Assembly (NCBI RefSeq): GCF_048594095.1
Contig: NC_132809.1
Span: 9,131,103-9,195,102 of the forward strand
Direction: 5' to 3'
Length of the DNA: 64,000 nt
DNA from: Paramormyrops kingsleyae
Lineage: Eukaryota > Chordata > Actinopteri > Osteoglossiformes > Mormyridae
The notes beneath the pieces were generated by a model. That model did not search any database, was not told where the DNA came from, and saw only the letters and a program-made list of their open reading frames with translations. Shown piece after piece: positions 54,506 through 64,000 of this stretch. The translations under genes and the position numbers were made by a program. The first letter of the stretch is position 1. The number at the start of each line of letters is the position of its first letter.

Positions 54506-54522
54506 CCATTAACCAAATTTGA
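53695..54522 (+). pseudogene. Tc1/mariner transposase, C-terminally truncated (275 codons)
   Basis: DD[E/D] transposase of the Tc1 family, a cut-and-paste enzyme. The N-terminal paired-like helix-turn-helix is visible (SNFERGMVVGARRAGLSISQ...TTISRVYKEW), then a second HTH with a GRPR-like basic region, then WSDESRF carrying the first catalytic Asp (about residue 155) and FQQDNAPCHKA carrying the second (about 241). The third acidic residue, which lies further on in an SPDLNPIE-type motif, is missing because the element ends. The last ~9 codons (after NEFTH) are non-element sequence up to a TGA. Usual length is about 340 aa. Not expected to be active. Confidence 0.9.
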
Positions 54523-57500
54523 AATGTTAACTGAAAGACCCCCTTAACTAGTTAGCCAGCTAAACATTGTGCTAGGCTATATCCAAAGCGGAATAGCATT
54601 AAGTGCCTGAAAAAAAATGTATGTTCTAAAGAGTTAAAGCATCTTTGCTTTTGTAATTTTTCTTTGCACGTGTCTTTTGTTCGCCCTGTGCCCTTGAAGC
54701 ACAGAGCCGGGCTAAAAATACAGCAGATAATACCAAGCACTGCATGCTGCTGCCTCGACAGCTGCGAGAGGCACCCGGATGCCAGCCGCTGGACACCGGG
54801 ATGCTGGGATACCGATTCCCGCCCATGTAACAAGGGTGACTTCCTGGACCCTGTCGCTGTGGAACGTTCATTCCTCAATCCTACACCCAACAGATGGTCA
54901 CAGCATGACCTCAGAATGATGTCAAGGAAGGGCTGGCTGTAGAATGGGTCCAGGATGTTTTCGTCTTGTACCTCGCAGTCTGGATGTGTGATAAGTGAAT
55001 CACACAGTCACAACGGCGTCGGACGGGAGGGTCAAGTATGTGTCTTCGTGTTGCATCAGTTAATATAAGCCATGGTTTTCTACTGAACTGACTAAAAAAC
55101 CTAGATGATACCCACCCATTTCAAGGCAATCTTACTGTGAATGTCCGTAACATATATCATTATCTTTTGGAGAGGTTTATACGTCGGATGTGAGAGATTT
55201 AAGCAAATTTCAGAGGAATACAAACATAGCAATCTAGATTTAAGATGACGGCCACTGGATATGATTGCTATTGGGAGAACTGGGAAGACACTGGTAACGA
55301 AGCCTCAAAGCTAGATGTGGGTGCAGCTTCTCTAGTATTCACAGCAGTCTTTCTGCTCGAGCAGAACACCACACTGTGATGCTGGGTCGAGGTCTGCGCT
55401 CACCTGACACGATTTCTGACAAATAGTCCAGATGTCACTGCAGAAAGCCCGGTTACCAGCTTGATATCAGACCTGTGCTGTGTTTCGTGAGATTAGTACC
55501 ATATGATGCCGGGAATCCAGATGTGTGAAATGTCGTCACGATGGTGGTCAGAGCAGAATCACACACGTAAAAACGAACCATGATGGCTGCTCTTTTGGTT
55601 AACAGGTTATTTTACTAAAGCTATGAACAATATTTAATGGCTTTCTTCACCTTTTCCTTAACAGAAGAATTATTGTATGGAAGAAGGGTTCTTCTACTGT
55701 ATTGTCACGGAAACCGAGCAGACAGGGGGCCCCTTTTGGGCAGGATAGAATGACTTCCCTAATTGGTCTCAATTTCAAATTGAAATGCAATTAAAATGCA
55801 TCAGTAGCTGGTGCTGCCACAATTACCCCATGCAAATTGCATGACGAATGGATGCGTCGGGCGCAATTGCGCCTGTTAAAAAATGCATTGATTTTGCAGG
55901 AGTAATGTCAATTTCAATCATCTTGCGCTCACGCTCCACATCGTACGCGCAAAGCATTCGTCTCCATAAAGCCGCTCTTTTCTTCTTTTTTTTTTCTTAA
56001 AGGCATAAACCATCTGTTCGCCACGGTGAAATCTGTGACAAATTGACCCGGAGTGTGGCACACTTATGCATATTTATCGTATGCTTTCTAAAAATCTTGA
56101 AAAATTAACCATACAAAGCATTTATCCCTGGGCCGCTCATGTTTCATTCGAAGCTCCTAAAATGGAATGAGTAAAGTGTCACTTTGCATTTGTGAACGTT
56201 TGACGCTGGCGCCTTTCAGACGGAGACAGCGCTGAGACACGGCACGCGCCTCGCCTTCCATTTGGCCTTTGCGCATCTGTTTAAAGGATGCTGGTCTTCC
56301 CAGTGATGTGGTTCACGAGGGTCCGCCACTTCATTTGACTTTCGTTTTTGCCTTCCGCCGTAGTCATAGCAACAGGTTAATGAGCAGCTTCTCTGATCTT
56401 CCTCTTTCGCCGTCGAAGTTGCTTAGATACATGCCACGTTTGGGGCTGGAGAAGAAAGGTTTTGCCTTCAACTAAAATGAATCTACTTCACTGGGAGTAA
56501 CATGCAGGTATAGAAAAATGAGATCTGCTAATGCGGGGGGGGGGGGGGGGGGGGAGGAGTGGATTCTTGCAGCACTCCTCCGTTTCAAACCGATTACGAT
56601 GTTTTTTTTGCAGCTCGCACTTCAAACGGCCTGTGTGATGTACTCCCATCTAAAATTCGCATATTTCTTTTAGAGCGCAACAAGAGAGATGAAAAAATAC
56701 ATCTCCACCTCCTAGATCCCACCTTGATTTACAGGCCCAATCTGTGGGCTCACTTTGCACCTTGCTTCCCTTGTCTGTTCCCTCCCGCTCCCTACATCCC
56801 CAGGTTTAATCAATACTCCATAATTCAGGTCGATAAGAGCCCCCGCCCGCACTCTCAGCCCCCACGCCGTTGCCACGAAAATTTTCAACAACAAAACACT
56901 CTGTTGGACATGGTGTGCTCTATTTCACTTCTGATTACATATCGATTACATTTTTGTAATATAAAATAGGAGCAAAAGCAAATTTGCTCACCTGGGTCAG
57001 ATTAAGATTGCCGTTTACTCTGTGATTTGCTGCATTCTGGGAGAGATGAGGCTGACAAGGGCCAAATAAGGAAATAGGGCCCCTCTGCCTTTTCATACAC
57101 TGAAGACATGAGCAAAGTTGATTAATTCTCTCCTGGCTGATGGAAACAGCAGATGGTCTCATGCAAAGATGGGCGGTTGACCACAATAATACTGCACTCT
57201 TATGAGAAATTAAGAATTTCTGGGCCAAATCAAAGGGGATTTCGGCAGGTAGGGCAAGCGGCTGCTATTGATATTTCAGAGAGCTTTGTCCAGATAGAAT
57301 AGCACTGCAAATGCTGGCCAGGAATGGACTTGGAAGGCTGCCTTCTGCTCCATTGGCTGGGGCATCCAGTGATCTGTAAGGAGGTGCCACTGGGTAATTT
57401 GGAGCACGGAAGCACTCAGGTATCTCTAAAGAGACGCCCATGATCTCTTCTCCTTTTAAGTTCTTAGCAGGGAAGAATAAACAGCGTTTTAGATGAAAGC

Positions 57501-59170
57501 ACAAGCTTTTCCACAATAGTGAGAATTTCATTTCAAGTCATTTCCAGGCACCACAGATGAGACTGCATAGAAACCCCTTTGACCAGCCACCAGGGACCTG
57601 ACAAAGTTGACCAGTTGGCCGGCCGTTGTAGGACACCCACACCCTTCCAGGGATGTCATAATGAGCTTTATGGAAATGGCCCAGGCTTCTTCTGGAAACA
57701 GGCCCTCATGCCATCACGCACCTCTGCCCACGCTGGGGGAGCAGCACCTGAAGTTGAGCTGGAAGCCCATTTGGAGAGCATGCTTCCAGAAGCTCAGCCA
57801 CGGACTCGCGAGTTCCCACTGACATCGGAAATAAAAAAAGAAGGTGCTGACGGCAGGAGAGCTGCAGGATGTGGGACGCGCATATAATCCCTGACTGACG
57901 GGGTTATCGCAGGTCAATCCCATGATAACGCCACGTAAAAAGCCACTGACAGTGCCTTTTGTATCGGAGTTTAACATCTGCTCCAGGAATCATTACATTC
58001 GGCATTTAGGCTTCCGCATCTCCAGGCTGCCTTCAGCACGGCTTATTTCAGGCGTGCCGGAGAGCCGGGAAAGCAAATCCCTGCTACCCCTGCACTGCTC
58101 AGAGGCTTGTTATTGCACCGTGGAGAAGCTTCACCGTTTCTGGCACCTGAATGCGAGTGTGAGCCTCTCCCTCACGCCCTAAAAGCTCTGCGGTCCCCGA
58201 CTGCAGACACTATAGTGGAAATTACGAAGGCGAAATCGAGACGCCAGATCAAGGCCGGACTTATGCACGGGCTTACCTGCAATGTAGCCCAGGGTCCAGA
58301 GTTGCTGGTTGCTACGGCAGCATTTTATGCTGTAGGTCAGGCCCCAACAGTGATCTTACCCCCACCCCCTAAATTTTGCCATGCATGAAATGACAAGAAA
58401 AAAAACAAGGGTGACTTGTTGATATATCCCATATTGCGTAATGAATTTATTAATGCATGAGATTATTTGATAAGAATTGTAGAGGAAACAATGCTTCATT
58501 ATGCCCATTAATAGTCATTTACTAGTGAAGAGCTCTGTTAGAAAATATACTTGATGGCAGGTGCTGGTCCACGTGCGACGTTTCAGCCTCGCAACATTTA
58601 AATGGACTTTCATTCAGCAACCTTTCCTTTACGTGCCCGTCCTCCGGTTGGGTGCAGCCCCGCGGCAGCGGTAAAATCACCGCGCTGAAGGCTTATGCGT
58701 GTTTTTGCGACTGCTGATGAGATGCCCACGTCCTGCAGACTCCCGATTAAGGGCTGGCGACCGGCTCAGCCAGTACATCAGTTAGCTGTCCTCTCTTAGC
58801 GGACGCGGAAATGACAAGATGGAGACGCATGTCTAACCGATAACACATCATGTGTTATTTTTCCCTTACAGCTAACAGCTAGTAGGGTCAAAGCTGAGCT
58901 TATTATAAAAAATAAATATTACTATTTGCCATGCTATGAATCAAGGTTATTATTGTTAGCTAATACTGGAACTAAAATGATAACAAAACTAATGATAACA
59001 AAAGCATGTTAATCAAAATTTAAAAAAAACTAAAAGTGACACACAAATACTAAACTGAGGTGGCAAACTGGAATGAAATAAAAATGAGTAGCAACAAAAA
59101 TTTGTGGTTCCTATTTTTAACTTCTGTTTTTGAGATTGAAAACCTGCTTATAGGCACATTTTTTTTACTC
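54523..59170. other. gene-free stretch with possible conserved noncoding DNA
   Basis: No exon recognised. The segment 55740-56180 is rich in ATGCAAAT/AATTGC/TAAAATGCAT-type words and lacks repeats. A poly-G run occurs at 56537-56555. The rest appears unique. Confidence 0.5.
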
Positions 59171-59410
59171 ATATCTTTGTGGGGACCGTCCATTAACTTC
59201 TATGGGCATAACCCTAATCCCAACAATGTCACCCTAACCCCTACCCAGCCCTAACCTTAACTATAAGTAACCAAACAAAATACAAGACTTTTGGCATTTT
59301 TAGGTTTTTGTTTACAGTCACAGATTTTTATAAAATTGAAAAAAGGGGTCCACACACAATCAAAATAAGTTTTATCACATTGCGGGGACATTAGGTTCCC
59401 ACAATGTAAC
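59171..59410. repeat. CA-linked inverted-repeat element, copy D
   Basis: Begins atatctttgtggggacc and ends gttcccacaatgtaac, with the ccctaacc...ataagtaacc and ttacagtcacagattttta blocks of copies A-C. A (CA)n tract follows at 59428-59446. Confidence 0.8.
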
Positions 59411-59427
59411 ATATCCACACCCCCAGC

Positions 59428-59446
59428 CCACACACACACACACACA
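59428..59446. repeat. (CA)n microsatellite
   Basis: Short CA tract immediately right of copy D. Confidence 0.9.
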
Positions 59447-59593
59447 GACTAGTCTCCCTCTATTCTCTCTAGATTCCTGAAGGAAACACCTGTTATTATT
59501 GCATTAGGTTTGAACATATGGTCTTTAAGGACATAGATTTCACTATTGTACGACGTAGGTTGCAATATGAATAAAATGGCTTTAAATGAACTT

Positions 59594-59750
59594 TATCCAT
59601 CCATCCATCCATCCATTTTTTGAAACTGCTTATCCCATTCAGGCTCGTGGGGGGTCCGGAGCCTATCCTGGAGGCTATGGGTTCAAGGCAGGGAACAACC
59701 CAGTACAGGTTGCCGACCCATTACAGAGCACACTCTCACACATCTTTATT
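59594..59750. repeat. common fish interspersed repeat, partial copy
   Basis: Begins with (atcc)n, then gaaactgcttatcccattca, then gggggtccggagcctatcc, then ggcagggaacaacccagtac. The same family as 52045-52270. Confidence 0.7.
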
Positions 59751-60209
59751 TAACATTAACTAAAATATAAATAAAACCAAAATTTAGTCTCAAACAAAAG
59801 ACTTGCATGTGATGCATCTTCATTTGTATTAAAAGAAAAAAAAACACCAGTGCAGAGAACAGAAACGTAAAGAAAACTCGAGTGTCCTCTCTGAAAAACA
59901 AGAAACAAGTACCAGACTAGGTAAAGCCAGCTGGTTTGTGCGTATTTCTACACCTAATTTAGCCAGCGATCATTTGAAACACATTGAAAGTAAAGCAACT
60001 ATTTGTTTCTATCAATTCCAGAAAAGAACATTGCAGTTTTTGGTGTTTTTACCTGTTACTGGCGCTCTATAAGGTTTGTACTGACGATTGTTTTCTTTCA
60101 TATCAAATGTGAAACTAACCCTTATGTTGAACCATTTTTCCCCACTGAAAGTCAGACAAAATAGCTAAACAGTTTACAGACGGACCTCACAAACAAAGCG
60201 GAATGCTTT

Positions 60210-60450
60210 CTCTGTCAGAAAAAGGGTTCAGCCCTGGTACAATTTTGTTCCCTAAGGTACAAAAAACATTAATGTACCTGTAATAGTACAAGAATGTTCT
60301 TGAGAATCCATTTCTGTACCTTAAAAGGTACATTTACCGACGGCTAGGGTACAGTAGGCAGACCATTGAAGGTACAATCCCAGTAACAAGTAATTGTACC
60401 CTCAGGTACCAATTTGTACTTTTTTATAACAGTGTACTTGTCAGAATCAT
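60210..60450. repeat. GTACC-rich palindromic (MITE-like) repeat
   Basis: Dense ggtac/gtacc words in both orientations (ctaaggtaca, aggtacattt, tgtaccctcaggtacc). Words such as 'ctgtcag' and 'cttgtcag' lie near the ends. The pattern fits a short foldback element; no coding capacity. Confidence 0.5.
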
Positions 60451-63110
60451 GCATGGTATACGTGCTTGAAGTTGGCTAGATACTACTTCCGGGTAAGTTT
60501 CTAATTCGTCGTCTCTTGACATTTACGTTTTGTTTTTATGTGTTGACAAAAGTGCCAGCACAAGTTGTCATAGTCTTGGCATCATGCATTAATTTGTATT
60601 TCATTACTGTCTTGTTTTCGTCAATAAAAAATCTTTGTTGATGAATATTTTTCATCAAAGTTATCGTTATCAGCCCCCCATCCCCCAAATATGGGAACCT
60701 CTGGTCTAATGAAGCCTAAATTACCACGAACCGTAGGCTCACAGCAGGCACACCAAAGTTGGTTTCTTCATGACAGAGAGACACAGGGGCAAACAAAGGA
60801 GCACACGCTTTTATTGTTCTACAGGACTGTGCTTTATTTTAGTCTAAGCAGAATATAATGAACTAGAGAACTACAGTTCAGGAGCACTGCAGCAGAAACC
60901 CCTCCAAATCAGGGAAAACAGACCCCTTATCAACGGTATTTCAAATTACAGCTCTGTTTCAGGAAAATAAACATAAAAATTTTGTTTCTTCAAGAAATAA
61001 GGATTTAAAAAGGTACATATCTACAGAGTTTAACATAAAAAGTTAACAAATCAATACATCCAAAGGTAAACAATTCCAAAGAAAATCGACAGTTATTTTT
61101 GGATGTGGTAAAAGGAAAAACTATGAAAAAATGAAGAGAAATATTAGTGCAAAGCTGTAAATATGTTGTCCCTTACAGTTTATTTAGTTCAGGTGTTCTG
61201 TGGTCTTTTGAGGCGGTTCTTTGCGTCTAAATTACACCTGAAGCCTACAACTCAATCTATCAGTACAACAAAGCAGAAACTGTGCTAAAATTTGGTCCTT
61301 ATACAATTTGAAATGGGACAATGACCTCTAATACTGACTGGTATAAGAGGTGGAATTGAATTTGAAGGCCGCACAACATTCTGGATCGACAGCTGGTTAA
61401 TAGTGCTCAAAGATGTTCACCAAGGAGCCCAGACACCAGCAAAGAAATAGTTGCTTGCTATTTTAAGATAAGACATTGCGCAATAGTAGATGTGGTGCTA
61501 TCAGAGTGAATGGTCTGTTTAAGGCTGATGTCCCGCAACATGTGCTGTTCAGCACCTGGACCACAGGCAGATGTGACAGCTGGTGCCAGTGAAGCACGTT
61601 TCTGCTTTATTGGCACTCTAATTGGCACTCAATTCGTTGTCCTCCAAGGCAGGTACATGGTACGCCACGACCGAGACGAGCGAACCATGTACGGGAATTA
61701 CAGGAGATCAAGATGGAATGAAAGCAAAACTTAGTTCTAAAAACGATGAGCTTTTGACAAATACGACCAAGCTGCATTTTAGGTAGAATTCGGGATGAAC
61801 AATGGAAACGGATCCAGCAAAAAGCACAAAGCGCGTTTTGAAGACAACGATCACGGTGGAAAAACTACATGGGACTTCAAAGCACAATGCTGGAATGAAA
61901 ACGTGCATTTAAGTTCCAGTTATTTTCATTTCTCTCTCTTTTAATAAAAACACCAACGGAAACCTCTGTTTGAACTCATTATCACTTCCACCAGATTTTG
62001 GCATCTTAATTGAATGGAATCGTATAATGGATGCATCGTTATATGTCTCCCTGTTATGCTTTTCTCCCCCGCAGATTGATTTTTGCTGAATCTTCTTTCC
62101 ATTTAGTATTTCAAACACAAGAGCTCGCACCTAAATACTGGAACACGGAAGCCTTTTCTTCCCCATATAAAATTATGATGATTTTTGTTGTCGTCGTCAT
62201 TTTGTTTGAAAACAGCATTGCACAACAAAAGTTCCTCTAATCGGCAGCACTGTGTACAACGTTGTAATAAACACTTTGAACAACCGCGTCCATTCCAGTT
62301 TTGATAATTAAGAACGAAAATAACCAAAAGTGAGACAGAAAAAACAAAGAACATTCACCATAAATATAAAATAATTTACACATTAAAGCATCATTGTACA
62401 AGAAATAAAATATTTTTCTTTTAATGTTTTCTGATAAATTATTTAATAGTTTTTTTTTCTTTTAAACTCAGTGAAATATATTTTTTAAAGATGTTTTTTA
62501 TTTTGCTGTCTACAAAGAAGGTTGATACCAGACTTTAAAAATAAGTTATATAGTATATACAAAACTACTGTAGAATATCCTGGAAAGCAGAGGCAGGCCG
62601 GACACAGGCTGTGTTTGTAGCATGGTAGCATGCTAACGTTGATGAGTTTCGCTCACAGGTTTTCCCTGTGTTGATGGCAAAGAGATCTCCCTTTTGTCAG
62701 TTCACATTAGAATACTCCTGCAGCATATCAGGTATATATAACAAGGAAGATTGCAGGAGATGAAAATCAGAAAATGGGGGATATACTGTGGAGCAGAAAA
62801 TATTTTTATTCCCATCAAAACAGCTTAATTTAAGTTACCTACAGAGGAATGACTCCGAGCTTTGATTTGTTACTTATCTGCTCACATCTACTCAAATATG
62901 TAGGTTTCAGCTCTCAGACACACTACGCTCATTCAAAAAGCAGCCCAGATTAATGAGTTTTTCCCGCTCTTCACCTACAATGCGTTCTTGATATGAGTGT
63001 TCGTATCTCCAGCTGAGCGATGTTGTTCATACTGTATCGGACATGGGTTAAGGCTCCCAAACTGACAATGACTAAAAAAATCCTTTTTATAAATTAAAAA
63101 AAGAACTTTG
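60451..63110. other. gene-free stretch near right end
   Basis: No exon recognised. At 60810-60840 the minus strand has two AATAAA/AATAAAA-type signals, so it could include a 3'UTR of an unseen gene. The segment 61900-62300 lacks repeats and looks like unique noncoding DNA. Confidence 0.4.
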
Positions 63111-63542
63111 AGTAACACTTTACTTAAGGCCATGTTTTTAGTAATTTATAAACATACTGGTAACAAATAATAATGCATTCATAAAGCATTATAAACATAG
63201 CTGTAAATATTTATCAAAAGCCAGAACAAAATATAGGCGTGTGCATTATTTATTATGACTGCTTATGAAACTCATCTAAAATGCACTATAAATACCATTA
63301 TAATGCATTATAAAGGTCATAATAAGCATTAAGGATGCTTGGTACTGCATTATGAAGGTATCTATAGTGCATTATAGATGAGAGCTTCATAAGCAGTCAT
63401 AATGCATAATAAACATGGCTATAATGTGTTACGCCTTTTGATACATATTTAATGCCATGTTTATAATGCTTTATGAATGCATTATACTACATTATGAATG
63501 TGTATATAAATTACTAAAAATGGCCCTAAATATAGCGTTACT
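63111..63542. repeat. AT-rich palindromic element, complete copy (432 bp)
   Basis: The left end agtaacactttacttaaggc pairs with the right end, whose inverse reads agtaacgctatatttagggc; both continue into tttttagtaatttata. The halves are imperfect inverse copies with centre near 63330 (tactgcattatgaaggtatc). Words like taatgcattata recur throughout. It is a non-autonomous foldback DNA element; no coding capacity. Confidence 0.8.
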
Positions 63543-64000
63543 AAACAAATATCCACAATTAAAAATATCATTTTTAACATTTTGATATAATTATTATATA
63601 AGGACAATTTCCTGGCAAATGCTTGCAATTTGTTTCATATATCATAAAAAAAATGAAATAATCTTGGTTATTATCACCAGGCTTTAGAAAATGAACACTA
63701 TTAACCCCGTGCACCAATACCACTTTCTCCTTCTGCATTTATTCACACTGGAATATGATATGAACAAGACCTTAGTCTAACCAGCATAACCAGTGCTGTA
63801 AAAACAGCAGAATGCCACCCTTGGACACCCACAGAATTCCAAGCACCTGAAGCCAATGTCTTACAGTCTTTTACAGTCGAAGCCACACCCCCCATCAGGA
63901 CCTGCATGGTCAGTGGGTAAAGCTCCGATGTCCAGACGCTTATCTATAATTCTGAATTTCTTTAATCCAGTCATACTATCCTAATCTGGATCCTATTAGC
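63543..64000. other. gene-free right edge
   Basis: No gene or repeat recognised in the final 460 bases. Confidence 0.4.

Noticed and set aside
36261..64000. Expected scamp5 gene (neighbour of RPP25 in human)
   Set aside because: I looked for its conserved N-terminal and transmembrane segments and could not find a convincing exon, so it is not annotated.

Overview
This window is vertebrate nuclear DNA, almost certainly from a ray-finned (teleost) fish. The genes have introns with GT/AG borders. Coding sequence is sparse, and the spaces are full of fish-type repeats: Tc1, hAT, pogo/Tigger, L1 and RTE fragments, (CA)n, (TA)n and long G or C runs. I cannot name the species from sequence alone.

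Three genes can be supported, all on the minus strand. (1) arid3b-like, an ARID-family DNA-binding transcription factor. Its 5' part occupies 141-19761: a 12-codon first coding exon, a 672-bp second exon with an acidic region, and a 75-bp exon. The ARID-domain exons lie off the left edge. (2) cox5a, subunit 5A of cytochrome c oxidase, is complete in four exons (24618-28327; 141 aa) under a promoter with NRF-1, YY1 and ETS-like motifs. (3) rpp25, the Alba-domain p25 subunit of RNase P/MRP, is an apparently intronless 235-aa frame (34644-35351). From memory, the human counterparts all lie on 15q24 with COX5A and RPP25 adjacent, so this is a conserved-synteny block. The genes do not form a pathway; they share a chromosomal neighbourhood.

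Layout: 1-20.2 kb is arid3b, with two large introns carrying repeats, including a 2.2-kb hAT-like element that itself holds a 726-bp hAT-type element with a perfect 8-bp target duplication. 20.2-24.4 kb is intergenic and ends in a hAT-like element abutting the cox5a 3' end. 24.6-28.6 kb is cox5a, with a large (TA)n palindrome in intron 2. 28.6-30.1 kb is a 5'-truncated L1-like LINE with a perfect 14-bp target duplication, inserted about 280 bp upstream of the cox5a start. 30.1-34.6 kb has no recognisable gene. 34.6-35.4 kb is rpp25.

From 35.4 to 64 kb I find no protein-coding exon I can defend. This gene-poor stretch holds two Tc1-type copies (one deleted, one with a nearly complete transposase frame), a pogo/Tigger-like element interrupted by an RTE-like LINE fragment, four copies of a short inverted-repeat element tied to (CA)n, two copies of an AT-rich palindromic element, and several homeobox/octamer-rich segments that could be conserved noncoding regulatory DNA. 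I found no convincing new biological system. The most informative observations are the mobile-element insertions at the two ends of cox5a and the small exons of arid3b.
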